NCBI GenBank assembly: GCA_035561515.1
Contig: DATMXP010000024.1
Coordinates: 62,001 to 126,000, forward strand
Length of the DNA stretch: 64,000 nt
Source of the DNA: Terriglobales bacterium
GTDB lineage: Bacteria > Acidobacteriota > Terriglobia > Terriglobales > Acidobacteriaceae
Direction: 5' to 3'
Below the pieces are notes generated by a model that made no database searches, was not told where the DNA came from, and saw only the letters and a list, made by a program, of their open reading frames with translations. Of this stretch, positions 1 through 8,177 are shown one piece after another; within the stretch, counting starts at the first letter, position 1; each line of letters begins with the position of its first letter. Position numbers and translations under genes: made by a program.

Positions 1-74
1 ACAATTTTTCGATCATAAAGATCGATTTCTCCGAGCAGGTCGCGCAAACGATACTTGCTGTCGGATTTGTTCAT
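1..74 (-). CDS. N-terminus of an unidentified protein, cut by the window edge
   Basis: The minus strand reads ATG at position 74 and then MNKSDSKYRLRDLLGEIDLY before leaving the window. An AAAGGA-like ribosome binding site lies a few bases upstream of the ATG. Only 24 residues are visible, hydrophilic and without a recognisable motif, so no function is proposed. The 200 bases between this start and the next gene show nothing I can name. Confidence 0.45.
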   Translation of the reverse strand, partial: MNKSDSKYRLRDLLGEIDLYDRKI

Positions 75-278
75 GGAAGGTCCTTTATTGTGGTCAGTTG
101 AGAGTCATGGCCGATAGGCAATAATCGGCAGGATACCCGTGCGTGCCTTGCAGAAGGCCCGAGGAGACCGAGAAAGTCAAATCCGGATCGCGATGAAGTC
201 CTAGCGAGACATGCTTCGTTCTCAGAACGAAGCATGTGATGCAAAATCGGCTTGCCAAATGTTCCCTCCGCATCGCCT

Positions 279-599
279 CTATAATCGATGGTCGCGATGG
301 CGTCTCATATGTTCGTGCATGGGGTTTTTATCGACATCCTTCGGACATGCCAAATTGACGCGTAAAGGACGATCATCCAGTATCTTCCCATCGAGAGCTG
401 ACACGGCTTTTTCTGCATCAGCTTCTACCTGCATTTCAACAAAAGCAAATCCTCTTGGTGCTCCGCTGTTACGGTCCTGAACAATGGTTACGCTCAATAT
501 TGGCCCGAAAGGGACGAAAATGTTTCGAAGCATCTCTCCCGTGGTCGTGCTCGCGAGATTGCCTACGAAGACGTTCGTTCTAACGGCCGGATCCGGCAT
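279..599 (-). CDS. RRM-domain RNA-binding protein
   Basis: A 106-residue protein consisting almost wholly of one RNA recognition motif. RNP2 is visible as VFVGNL and RNP1 as RGFAFVEM, the aromatic residues that stack on RNA bases. A short basic His/Arg-rich tail follows. Bacterial proteins of this size bind single-stranded RNA and are often cold- or stress-induced; the target here is unknown. I chose the ATG at 599 because GAGGAG lies seven bases upstream; two further ATGs (617, 626) are possible. It follows the omega-like gene by 36 bases on the same strand, so the two are probably co-transcribed. A second RRM protein is encoded at 2143-2484. Confidence 0.9.
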   Translation of the reverse strand: MPDPAVRTNVFVGNLASTTTGEMLRNIFVPFGPILSVTIVQDRNSGAPRGFAFVEMQVEADAEKAVSALDGKILDDRPLRVNLACPKDVDKNPMHEHMRRHRDHRL

Positions 600-635
600 C
601 AAGCGCTCCTCATCCATCGTGCACACGGACCTGCT

Positions 636-935
636 TCACGCCTGTACAATCTCGTTGACCACATGTGCTGCTGGGTCGTCATTGTCCGCTGGTAACGCCT
701 CGGCACGGACCGACGATTCCTCGCGTGTGATGGGACTGGCGTTCGCCTCAGTTAGGTCACCACTGATACAGCAGTTCCCGACGTGTTTGCCAATTGCCGT
801 AAAAGCGTCATTGATAGCGTCATGCATCTGTACTGACCTACGAGTCATGGTTCTGGCGGAACGAGAGACCATGAGACAAAGTACGAAGCGATTACTTACT
901 TTGTCTGTGGCACGAAACACGAGATTGGAACGCAT
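636..935 (-). CDS. RNA polymerase omega-subunit-like protein
   Basis: The N-terminus, MRSNLVFRATDKVSNRFVLC, resembles the start of acidobacterial omega (RpoZ) proteins as I remember them (MRSELVF...VSNRY pattern). It is followed by a helical stretch ending near residue 50 (DAINDAF). The C-terminal half is acidic and looks disordered. At 99 residues the length suits the omega family. Start at 935: GGGGGAG lies just upstream; a longer reading frame to 1031 has no comparable site. Omega stabilises the beta-prime subunit. No gmk neighbour, which usually accompanies the housekeeping rpoZ, is visible, so this may be a divergent paralogue. The alternative is an unrelated small protein. Confidence 0.5.
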   Translation of the reverse strand: MRSNLVFRATDKVSNRFVLCLMVSRSARTMTRRSVQMHDAINDAFTAIGKHVGNCCISGDLTEANASPITREESSVRAEALPADNDDPAAHVVNEIVQA

Positions 936-1037
936 ATGGACTCCCCCTGTTGTGACATATGTCAGACGGGCCAAACTGTTGCGCTTGCCAAAACAGCACA
1001 TGTCCGGTGACGCTACACCCGCAAACAGCAATCCTTG

Positions 1038-1388
1038 CTATAACGACTCACTTTCGGGAGTTCTGTCCGTGATAGATGGAATCGACAACACCGGCTGAGA
1101 TTTCAGTAAGATCAAAGAGGCTGCGAACGCAGTAAGGCAGACCACATCGACCCAGAGGGTTACGCCAGCCGGGAACCTGAAAATCCAGATCGGGTTGAAG
1201 AGGATCGCAATCAAGAAAAACCCAAATGCCCAGCCGTAGCAGTGAGAGCGAAACGCCTGCCTAACAACAATGATCGCACCCCAGCAAACTACAAAGGCCA
1301 AGATCAGCCGGTAATCCAGGGAGCCGCGCCATAGCACAGCAATAAGCAAGGCCACGATTGAGAGGTACTTCACGATTTTGGTTGCCAT
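1038..1388 (-). CDS. small four-helix membrane protein, DUF6804-like (copy 1)
   Basis: A 116-residue protein with about four hydrophobic segments and the central pattern ILFNPIWIFRF, which recalls the FNP motif of DUF6804-type small membrane proteins. A GAGGTG site precedes the ATG at 1388. It is a clear paralogue of the protein at 7084-7434: same length, same FNP motif, and a near-identical ending (SIPSITDRTPESESL against TIASITNQNPGSDSL). Function is unknown; an inner-membrane location is inferred from the hydrophobicity. It lies about 100 bases upstream of the omega-like gene on the same strand. Confidence 0.8.
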   Translation of the reverse strand: MATKIVKYLSIVALLIAVLWRGSLDYRLILAFVVCWGAIIVVRQAFRSHCYGWAFGFFLIAILFNPIWIFRFPAGVTLWVDVVCLTAFAASLILLKSQPVLSIPSITDRTPESESL

Positions 1389-1621
1389 TCGATCACCTCA
1401 TTCTTTCTGACTCAGAGCCTTTTCGATCCCTAGGTGAGATAAAGCGTTCTCACCTAGCCGTAATAGCGACGCGACGACACCCGATGAATGAATTCCTTCG
1501 GCCGGCTTAAGACTGCTGGTGCTTCTGCGTATGGCAAGTATGGCGAATGCTCCAGTTGCCACACCGTGAGAAAAAGAAAGAGCCTTTGCGAATCATGCCA
1601 GGGAGATTTGAATGCGAATGG

Positions 1622-1873
1622 TCATGCGACCATCTGCCTGACACTTAGGGCTGGCCCATGAAAACGTACGAGGCTGAAAGTCCGAATTCTGGGGCTCGAA
1701 TCGCAAATCAACTGGTGTTCTTGCAAGTTGGTCTTCGCACGCTCCATCTCTACTTGTCTCATCGCAGCGATTTCGGTGCTTACCTGGTAGAAGGATGAGG
1801 ATCGGGAATCACGGTATTCCGACGAAGACCTATCGACTAATCGTGAGAGCTCCTTACAAAGCAAGCAGTCCAT
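1622..1873 (-). CDS. small CxxC protein of unknown function
   Basis: An 83-residue protein beginning MDCLLCKELSR, with a single CxxC at residues 3-6 and a third Cys near residue 58. The middle (YRDSRSSSFYQVSTEIAAMR) is helical and polar. I recall similar short MxCxxCKELE proteins from other Acidobacteria, without known function. Start choice is firm: GGAGGAAAAT precedes ATG. It is preceded by a promoter and leader (1976-2081) nearly identical to those in front of the 7469-7912 gene, so the two are probably co-regulated. Confidence 0.7.
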   Translation of the reverse strand: MDCLLCKELSRLVDRSSSEYRDSRSSSFYQVSTEIAAMRQVEMERAKTNLQEHQLICDSSPRIRTFSLVRFHGPALSVRQMVA

Positions 1874-1975
1874 ATTTTCCTCCGGTAGTACTCGAATAGA
1901 TGGCGAGGACGAAATATGCTCAGAAATTCACTGCTTCGAAAATTTGACAGTGTCTGGCACAACGAGAGGCGTACG

Positions 1976-2034
1976 ACTAAGAGGGAAAAACTTCAGAAGG
2001 ACTGACTTAGCTCAGAGGATCTGAAAGAGGGAGG
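1976..2034 (-). promoter_or_regulatory. conserved 5' leader element, copy 1
   Basis: About 59 bases that recur almost unchanged at 7935-7993, each time downstream of a matching promoter and upstream of a minus-strand gene. On the transcribed strand the element contains TCAGA-TCC-TCTGA, a perfect short hairpin. A distal TCTGAA could pair with the same TTCAGA arm as an alternative. CTGA/TCAG arms lie in between. Mutually exclusive pairings are what one expects of a regulatory RNA leader or a protein-binding RNA. The sequence shows the repeat; the regulatory role is inference. Confidence 0.6.
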
Positions 2035-2052
2035 TATTGTACCTCAACATTA

Positions 2053-2081
2053 ACCATAGGCGCGATCCAGCTGATTGTCAA
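2053..2081 (-). promoter_or_regulatory. sigma70-type promoter, copy 1
   Basis: On the minus strand TTGACA (2081-2076) is followed after 17 bases by TATGGT (2058-2053). The same arrangement, preceded by GGT or GTT, occurs at 8012-8040 ahead of the second copy of the leader. The conserved position relative to the leader supports a real promoter. Confidence 0.6.
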
Positions 2082-2142
2082 ACCGCCAGCCTATCGCGCT
2101 TGGGCAAGTACCCGCTCAATTATTAAAGATTGCGAAAAGAAA

Positions 2143-2484
2143 CTACCGACGCCGCCCTCCAGGCTGCCGCAAATGTCCTCGATCGTCATCTCGGCCACTG
2201 CCTCCTCCAAAGCGACGCCCACCACTACCAGCACTACTGGACTTGGGCCTCGCCTCATTCACTTTCAACGTTCGTCCCCCAAGATCGGAACCGTCCAATG
2301 CAGCAATGGCTTTATCAGCCTCTTCCGTATTTGTCATTTCGACAAAGGCAAAGCCTCTCGCTTGCCCTGTGTCCCGGTCTGCCATCATGCTTATTCTCTC
2401 GACTGCTCCATAAACTTCAAATGCACTGCGAAGTTCGGATTCTGTAGTGCTGTGCGAAATGTTGCCGACATACAAGTTTTTCAT
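2143..2484 (-). CDS. RRM-domain RNA-binding protein with glycine/arginine tail
   Basis: A 113-residue protein: one RRM over residues 1-80 (RNP2 LYVGNI, RNP1 RGFAFVEM) followed by a Gly/Ser/Arg/Asp-rich disordered tail (residues 82-113). This is the architecture of the cyanobacterial and acidobacterial Rbp family, RNA chaperone-like proteins often induced by cold. The ATG at 2484 overlaps the TGA of the upstream 51-codon gene (ATGA), so translation is likely coupled. RRM residues differ enough from the 279-599 protein that the two are not recent duplicates. Confidence 0.92.
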   Translation of the reverse strand: MKNLYVGNISHSTTESELRSAFEVYGAVERISMMADRDTGQARGFAFVEMTNTEEADKAIAALDGSDLGGRTLKVNEARPKSSSAGSGGRRFGGGSGRDDDRGHLRQPGGRRR

Positions 2485-2636
2485 TGTTCCCTCTTCTCAT
2501 TTTTCAAAACTATTCCAATCCCGGTTTTCTCGCTCTGCGTAGAACGTTCCAAGAGTTCCCTGTTGCGCTTCCGGCGGCTAATCCCCTGCCGGCGTTGGCG
2601 ATTAAATCTGGATTTGTCGCCGTTGATTCCTGACAT
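2481..2636 (-). CDS. 51-residue basic protein translationally coupled to the RRM gene
   Basis: Reads MSGINGDKSRFNRQRRQG and then further Arg/Lys-rich sequence ending NEKREQ. AAGGAG sits seven bases before the ATG, an excellent site. Nearly a third of the residues are Arg or Lys, so it is probably a nucleic-acid or ribosome binder. Small MxGINGDKSRF-type proteins occur in other Acidobacteria as I recall, without assigned function. The TGA overlaps the next gene's ATG by the classic ATGA, which points to a shared function with the RRM protein. It is too short for ordinary ORF thresholds but well supported by site and context. Confidence 0.75.
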   Translation of the reverse strand: MSGINGDKSRFNRQRRQGISRRKRNRELLERSTQSEKTGIGIVLKNEKREQ

Positions 2637-3657
2637 ATATATCTCCTTCGACGAGGAAGTCTGCAGTTAGTTAGTTGACCATGGGTACTGGGAATATCTT
2701 GGCAATTCTCGGGTCAATGGCTTTTGGAAAACTGGGTCGTGTTGCCAATTGCGCAATTCGTGTAGAAGAAGAAATACCCTTGAGAGCAATTAGTTGGGAT
2801 ATCATCGAACACGTTCCTTTGTGGATTGCTCAATCGCGAAGGCGCAGATGCCTAGTGTGAACGTGTCTTCGAGGTCAAGTAGTCACCACTATATACTTTC
2901 CGCGAAGAAATTGGACTTTTTGCAACCGTTCTTCACCATCCCTTGAGAGTTGTAAGTATCTCAGATTGACAACCAATCGGGATGAGCAGGTTGGGATCAA
3001 GTTTAGCGTTAGTACTTCGAAACACGTTTCTTGCATGTTATCCGAGACCTGAAACAGACTAAGAATCTTTGTAGGCGGAACATCGTCCGGTCCATTAATT
3101 CGGCGTCATCGAACTCGTTTTAGATTGCGAGAAATTTGTGATGAGAGGACGTTGAGCTTGGAGACTGTACGCCTTAATGCTCACCTGTTTGGCTGCTCGC
3201 TGCAGTGTACGCTTTGATAGGTACACAAGGCGGTATCCATGCCTAAACAACCGTCGACGACAAAATGAATGAACCTTCTGCCGAGGCGAGAACAAAAGGT
3301 CACGCTCATGCGCGCAGCGGCGTTGGGACACAAACCTGACGTACCTTGTTTTGCAACTCGCTTTGCGGGAAGCCAAAGCTGTTGATCGAGGAACCCGAAT
3401 GTATTGTCCTATCCAAGGGGCGATAATCTCTTGGTGCTGAACCTGCGCGAAAAACCGCTTGCACCAAAGCTGGGGACAGCCAACGCCGCAATGCCAAAAC
3501 CTGCGCGGAGCGGAGATGACCTTCCCGCCTGGCACGAAGAACCGATCTTGAAAAAACAGGAAGCCTTTCGACTCTGGCAACCGTCCCTGAATGACTGCTT
3601 GCAGCGTTGCGCCCGCCAGAGCCGGAACCAGATTAAGATTGCGAAGAGCGACACACG
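2637..3657. other. about 1 kb without a convincing gene
   Basis: Open frames exist on both strands (notably 3095-3685 minus, 3404-3682 plus). None has a ribosome binding site, a family motif or a natural composition, and the two longest overlap each other and the start of the antiporter gene. The stretch may hold the promoters for the coupled small gene and the antiporter, but I cannot place them. Decayed coding sequence is possible. Confidence 0.4.
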
Positions 3658-5403
3658 ATGCACAATCTTGATCTGTTTCTAACACTGGCGGTTGCGTTCA
3701 TCGGCGCGGTGTCATTCGGATACTTTACCCATCGCCTCGGCTGGTCTCCCATCGTAGGTTACTTGCTGGCTGGGATTCTGGTCGGACCTCACACCCCAGG
3801 TCTTGTGGCTGACAGACATACGGCCGATCAGTTAGCTGAAGTGGGGGTAATCCTGTTGATGTTTGGGGTCGGACTCCATTTTCATCTGAAAGATCTAATA
3901 GCTGTGCGTCGTGTGGCGATTGGAGGCGCCATATGCCAAAGCACGGTTGCGACGTTGCTAGGTGCATTGACCGCAAGGCTCTTCGGATGGAACTGGTCAG
4001 CCGGTATTGTCTTCGGACTTGCCCTCTCGGTGGCGAGCACAGTTGTACTCACACGAGTTCTCTCGGATAATGGCCAGTTACAGAGCCCAACGGGCAGAAT
4101 TGCGATCGGCTGGCTTGTCGTCGAAGACCTCTTCACTGTCTTCGTGCTCGTCCTTCTTCCAGTCATCTTTGTTGCTCCAACCGCAAGCACCTCCAGCCTT
4201 CCGGTTTCATTTGCACTGGCTGCGCTGAAACTTGTGATTTTCATCGTTTTTACGTTGTTCGCAGCTGGGCGCGTGATTCCCTGGATATTGAGCAAGATCG
4301 CCGAAACACACTCACGTGAATTGTTCACCCTCGGCGTTCTGGCAGTTGCACTCGGCGTGGCCGTTAGTTCGGCCTACCTCTTCGGTGTGTCGATGGCACT
4401 GGGGGCGTTCCTCGCAGGAATGGTGGTGGGACAGTCGGAGTTCAGCGGGCGAGCCGGAGCTGAAGCCCTTCCGATGCGCGACGCCTTCGCGGTCATGTTC
4501 TTCGTGTCTGTTGGCATGCTCCTCGATCCATATCAACTCATCGAGTCGCCTTTACTCATTGTTGCGACGCTCGCGATTGTGATGATTGGAAAGCCACTAA
4601 CAACGATAATTATCGTCGCGTTGCTGGGCTACAGCTCGCGTATTGGCCTTGGTGTGGCGATCGCGCTGTCGCAGATCGGCGAATTCTCCTTCTTATTGGG
4701 CACGCTCAGCATCCAAGTTGGCGCGCTTCCGCCCGAAGCGATGAATCCGCTAGTGGCAGTAGCGATTGTCTCGATTATGCTCAATCCACTGCTGTATCGG
4801 ACCTTGGGTGGCATGGAGTCCTTTCTGACACGGCCTCCCCGGTTGTGGCGTTTGCTCAACCGAAGGGCGGTGGCCCAGGGATTGGCGGAATTCCCCGAGA
4901 AAAGAGACATGATTTCTCCATACCTGGCTGTTGTGGTTGGTTACGGCCCAATTGGGAAAACAGTTACGCGGCTCTTGCGTGACAGGGGAATTGAGCCAAC
5001 GATCATCGAAATGAACATCGACACCCACAAGAGCTTACGCGCAAACGGACACCGTGCGGTGTACGGAGACGCGAATCAACGAGAGGTCTTGGAGCAGGCT
5101 GGTGTAGGTACGGCAGCCAGTTTCATCTTGAGCACTTCCGGAACGGCGGGATTGAGCGAAGGAATTCGAATCGCACGACAGATCAACCCCAGACTACATG
5201 TTGTGTCGAGAGTTGATTATCTCAGACACGCGGACGCACTCCGAAAGGCCGGTGCCGATGAGGTATTTGCCGGAGAGGGTGAGGTGGCGCTCGCAATGAC
5301 AGATAGCATTTTACGAAAATTGGGCGCTACGCCGGAACAACTTGACGAAGAGCGTGCGCGGATCAGAACCGATTTGTTCCGCGAACCCGCGTCTGAAAGT
5401 TAG
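3658..5403 (+). CDS. CPA2-family cation:proton antiporter with C-terminal TrkA-N domain (Kef/YbaL type)
   Basis: A 581-residue inner-membrane transporter. Residues 1-400 carry about twelve hydrophobic segments with hallmark CPA2 patterns: GYLLAGILVGPHTPG, LAEVGVILLMFGVGLHF and GWLVVEDL, the last holding the conserved acidic pair. Residues about 420-545 form a Rossmann-type TrkA-N domain with GYGPIG near 427-432, which binds NAD(H) or another nucleotide and gates transport. Overall it is closest in pattern to E. coli YbaL (Kef family). Likely role is K+ or Na+ efflux in exchange for protons. No KefF/KefG-like ancillary protein is adjacent. The ATG at 3658 has only a weak purine-rich site, but it fits the family N-terminus. 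Confidence 0.93.
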   Translation: MHNLDLFLTLAVAFIGAVSFGYFTHRLGWSPIVGYLLAGILVGPHTPGLVADRHTADQLAEVGVILLMFGVGLHFHLKDLIAVRRVAIGGAICQSTVATLLGALTARLFGWNWSAGIVFGLALSVASTVVLTRVLSDNGQLQSPTGRIAIGWLVVEDLFTVFVLVLLPVIFVAPTASTSSLPVSFALAALKLVIFIVFTLFAAGRVIPWILSKIAETHSRELFTLGVLAVALGVAVSSAYLFGVSMALGAFLAGMVVGQSEFSGRAGAEALPMRDAFAVMFFVSVGMLLDPYQLIESPLLIVATLAIVMIGKPLTTIIIVALLGYSSRIGLGVAIALSQIGEFSFLLGTLSIQVGALPPEAMNPLVAVAIVSIMLNPLLYRTLGGMESFLTRPPRLWRLLNRRAVAQGLAEFPEKRDMISPYLAVVVGYGPIGKTVTRLLRDRGIEPTIIEMNIDTHKSLRANGHRAVYGDANQREVLEQAGVGTAASFILSTSGTAGLSEGIRIARQINPRLHVVSRVDYLRHADALRKAGADEVFAGEGEVALAMTDSILRKLGATPEQLDEERARIRTDLFREPASES

Positions 5404-5808
5404 AAGATCATTCCGCCTGATGCTTCTTTTCGCGAAGGAACGCCACAGCGCTGGGGCACAGCTAGTAATTGGCTTGGGACGCCTTGAAAAACGAGAAATG
5501 AACTGGCAGCGACGGAAGTACAATCGCAGTTCAGCAGACGAGATTGAACAACTGCGTGAAAATGGCTCGGAACCTGCACGTTCATGTCGAGTGATAGAAC
5601 CTAGACCGACATCCTCTAGACCGAGCCCGCACTCAAGACGACAACGTAAGGACGAGGCAATCGCCCGCGATACACCCGACTGGTAAGTCGCAGAGGTATT
5701 CAAGCTCTAGGCTACTCCGTATCCACCTCTGTATCAGGCAGCAATTGCGGTGTTCACACAGAAGAACGGCGCTGCCAGCGCGACATGCGCCCAAAAGGAT
5801 CAGTCTTG
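5404..5808. other. intergenic stretch, nothing recognisable
   Basis: About 400 bases after the antiporter stop. Short overlapping open frames are present on both strands with no motif or ribosome site. I see no strong terminator. Confidence 0.4.
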
Positions 5809-6051
5809 TTACTCTGCTCCGAGCCCTTCGCAATGTGTGGCGTGTGCCAGTTCTTCACGGTCAAAATCATTGGAAGTCCTCTCAGCAACTCTGAAATTGC
5901 AGCGGTTACAGTACGATTCAATATGAACCTGGCCGTTCTCGCTACTGTATTGCGCCCGGGTGAAGTCACTGAAAGTAGCAGCGACGGCTACAACTCCCAA
6001 TGCCATTACGGGTTGCCTACTGTGATCGCTCTGAGTATCCAGAATGTCCAT
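5809..6051 (-). CDS. possible small zinc-finger-like protein
   Basis: An 80-codon frame whose second half reads VHIESYCNRCNFRVAE and then REELAHATHCEGL. The CxxC...HxxxC spacing is typical of small zinc-binding proteins, several of which occur in this window. The first 30 residues are less convincing and there is no clear ribosome binding site at the first ATG or at the internal ATG (6006). It may be real, with a later start, or a remnant. Function unknown. Confidence 0.35.
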   Translation of the reverse strand: MDILDTQSDHSRQPVMALGVVAVAATFSDFTRAQYSSENGQVHIESYCNRCNFRVAERTSNDFDREELAHATHCEGLGAE

Positions 6052-6068
6052 TGATGCGTCCTCCGGGT

Positions 6069-6761
6069 TTATGGGCGGAAGGCGGGCTTGTTTAACGACC
6101 TGGCCTTTTCTCCCGCAAGGCGGCTCTCCTTGGCTTCAGCATTCTGACGTGCGAGTTCACGTTGTGGGGCTTCCTGTTCGTCGAGTCGAATCGCTGTCGC
6201 GACGGCAGCCCGAGCCAGAATATCCAACTTCTTCGAAAACGCGATCATTCCAAACGTCGGTTCGTACGAGGACCGATAAAGATTGAACGAGTACTGCTCG
6301 TCCTCCCAGCAGGCGATGACCTTCTCGCTGTCGTTATAAACCTGAGAGGTAGAAAAGGTGATGGCTTTGCCAGCAGGTTTTGCCGCAAGTCCATACGTCA
6401 CCGATATAGCCTCAATTACATCGGCGTCCGTCAGCCCCTCCGTTTGGTGGCGATCATAATGTACGACTATCTGGAAAAGCTCGCCGTTATAGAAGCTGAA
6501 AAGAAGTTCCTTCACCGAATCCGGTTGAACCGACGAGGAGCCAAGAGTGCGTCCGGGGTGCCACTCAAGCTCTTGGATTAAGGCTGGCCGGCTGTGAATG
6601 GTCTTCGCGTCCGATAGGTTCAATTGCGTCTGCGTCGCGACCGACGGGAGGTCCGATCCGAATCGAAAGCCTCGGTAAATCGACAAGTCTTGTGCTCGCA
6701 TCGATGATGCAAAAAGCAGCGATCCCACGGCTATCAATGTCCACATAAAGGGCTTAGTCAT
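6069..6761 (-). CDS. secreted protein of unknown function
   Basis: A 230-residue protein with a signal peptide (MTKPFMWTLIAVGSLLFASSMRAQ, cleavage near residue 24-26). The mature part is a mixed alpha/beta domain containing YRGFRFGSDL near its start and YNGELFQIVVHYDR in the middle. It ends in a charged, helical, probably disordered tail rich in Ala/Glu/Arg. Start at 6761 is preferred because GAGG lies eight bases upstream; the ATG at 6767 lies directly against that site. Export to the periplasm is inferred. No family is recognised, and the gene stands alone. Confidence 0.75.
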   Translation of the reverse strand: MTKPFMWTLIAVGSLLFASSMRAQDLSIYRGFRFGSDLPSVATQTQLNLSDAKTIHSRPALIQELEWHPGRTLGSSSVQPDSVKELLFSFYNGELFQIVVHYDRHQTEGLTDADVIEAISVTYGLAAKPAGKAITFSTSQVYNDSEKVIACWEDEQYSFNLYRSSYEPTFGMIAFSKKLDILARAAVATAIRLDEQEAPQRELARQNAEAKESRLAGEKARSLNKPAFRP

Positions 6762-7083
6762 TCTCATTTCCTCAGGAGCTCGTTTTGCGTCCAGAAAACC
6801 GAAATTTGAACGCAGTTCTTCCATCGACACAGCAATCTTATGTTTCAGATGACTCCGCCGATCACTGTTGTCGTTCTGCGAGAAGATCCGACTGTTTGGG
6901 TCGCTTGCGTACTAACCCTCTTGAGCAAATCTATTGAAAAGCAAACGAGGTTTGTTCCATAGCTGGACTCTTGGAATGATAAAAATACCAACACACAAGT
7001 CAAACTTAGACGCTAGACAATCGCTGAGCTGGTCAAAAAAGCTCATCTGAGCACAAAGATTTCGACCAGCCAGCGAGGCAGCT
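6762..7083. other. intergenic, nothing recognisable
   Basis: About 320 bases containing the region upstream of the secreted protein gene and downstream of the DUF6804-like gene. No hairpin or promoter pair stands out. Confidence 0.35.
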
Positions 7084-7434
7084 TTATAACGAGTCGCTCC
7101 CCGGGTTTTGGTTAGTAATAGATGCGATTGTTCTTATTGGAATATTTCTCAGCAAAAATAGGGACAGGACAAATGCAATGGTGCAAGCCACACTCACTCC
7201 GATGTACTGTGCTCCGGAAGGCTGAATGGTGAAGACAGGATTGAAGAACACGGCGATGGTGAAGAACACTGCACTCCAGATATATTTCTTCGCACGCATT
7301 GCCTGTGCCCCTACGGCCACGCCACTAGCGCAAATGATGAAAGCAAGCAGTGTCTGGAGGTTTAGCGTCGGCTTTAATGCAGCGGTAGTCAACAGCGACA
7401 TAATCGCTGCGTACTTCAGAATCAATGTTCCCAT
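7084..7434 (-). CDS. small four-helix membrane protein, DUF6804-like (copy 2)
   Basis: 116 residues, starting MGTLILKYAAIMS, with about four hydrophobic segments and the FFNPVFTI motif. It parallels the FNP motif of its paralogue at 1038-1388 and shares its length and C-terminus. The longer in-frame extension (to 7719) runs through the neighbouring gene and is rejected. AAAAGGAG lies upstream of the ATG at 7434. It sits 34 bases downstream of the 7469-7912 gene on the same strand, so the two probably form an operon under the promoter at 8012-8040. Function unknown. Confidence 0.78.
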   Translation of the reverse strand: MGTLILKYAAIMSLLTTAALKPTLNLQTLLAFIICASGVAVGAQAMRAKKYIWSAVFFTIAVFFNPVFTIQPSGAQYIGVSVACTIAFVLSLFLLRNIPIRTIASITNQNPGSDSL

Positions 7435-7468
7435 GACAACTCCTTTTGAAGTCGAAGTTTGCGAGTCT

Positions 7469-7912
7469 CTACCCAATTGCCCAGGCGGACTGGGCTTGTG
7501 CGGTCTTTCGTTGCTCGTCGTTTTCCAATTGCTCACTTCGTTGAATATGCCGGGCGTGAGCCGAGATGCCGATATAAGGAACCAGGCCCAATGCTTTATG
7601 GGTTTCGACCTTAACGATCTCGACGGCATTAAAGTGCATGTCTTGTACTTGCCGCAGAATGCGACGTAGTGCCCTATCCAGAGTCTTCGGCGCCAAGGTC
7701 CCGAACGCCAACCCTTCAAGTTTGAGCACAGTGAAGAAGAAGTTCCAACCAGCAGCCGCGATACTGCCGCTCAAAGTTTCCTGGTCGGTAGTAATCAGGC
7801 GCCAGCTTTTTGAATACAGGGAGGTTTCAATCTTCAAAGACGCCAGTAACATCACACTTGCATGGATCAGTACCGTTCCGGGGGCGACAACTATGGTGTT
7901 CGGACTGAGCAT
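7469..7912 (-). CDS. conserved acidobacterial protein of unknown function
   Basis: A 147-residue soluble protein: an N-terminal part rich in beta-forming residues (TIVVAPGTVLIHASVML), then AAGWNFFFTVLKLEGLAFG, then a helical stretch (RALRRILRQVQ) and LVPYIGISAHARHIQ near residue 120. I recall proteins with the same order of motifs from other Acidobacteria, uncharacterised. There is no signal peptide or membrane segment. GGGAGG lies immediately upstream of the ATG at 7912. It is the first gene after the second copy of the conserved promoter and leader. Confidence 0.72.
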   Translation of the reverse strand: MLSPNTIVVAPGTVLIHASVMLLASLKIETSLYSKSWRLITTDQETLSGSIAAAGWNFFFTVLKLEGLAFGTLAPKTLDRALRRILRQVQDMHFNAVEIVKVETHKALGLVPYIGISAHARHIQRSEQLENDEQRKTAQAQSAWAIG

Positions 7913-7934
7913 GGTGAACCTCCCGAATCAGGCG

Positions 7935-7993
7935 GCTAAGAGGAAGGAACTTCAGATGGGCTGACTTAGTTCAGAGGATCTGAAAGAGGAGAG
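7935..7993 (-). promoter_or_regulatory. conserved 5' leader element, copy 2
   Basis: Nearly identical to 1976-2034, including TTCAG...CTGACTTAG and CAGAGGATCTGAAAGAGG on the plus strand. Differences fall mainly at single positions (for example GCTC against GTTC). Here it ends only 23 bases from the start codon, whereas copy 1 lies about 100 bases from its gene. An effect on transcription elongation or mRNA stability therefore seems more likely than one on the ribosome site alone. Confidence 0.6.
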
Positions 7994-8011
7994 GACACTC
8001 GCTCATTTTTT

Positions 8012-8040
8012 AGATTAGGCTTATCGGGGGGAGTTGTCAA
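8012..8040 (-). promoter_or_regulatory. sigma70-type promoter, copy 2
   Basis: On the minus strand TTGACA (8040-8035), a 17-base spacer, then TAATCT (8017-8012). It matches the spacing and flank of the promoter at 2053-2081 and precedes the second leader element. Confidence 0.6.
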
Positions 8041-8177
8041 ACCAGTCTATATAGATGGCGCGGTCGAAGATCGTGATATAGGGTCCGTGCTTTCCGATAT
8101 CCAATGACACGAATGCCTGTCGCCGAGATTACATAACTATGACGGAGTCAATTGCGCAGCTCTGAAATAATTCGAGC

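Noticed and set aside
484..1098. 204-codon open frame on the plus strand
   Set aside because: It is the antisense shadow of the omega-like and membrane-protein genes, with Cys/Thr-rich unnatural composition.
3095..3685. 196-codon open frame on the minus strand
   Set aside because: No ribosome site, odd composition, overlaps the antiporter start; no family motif.
7435..7719. Extended start for the DUF6804-like protein (211 residues)
   Set aside because: The extension overlaps the 7469-7912 gene, and the paralogue has exactly 116 residues.
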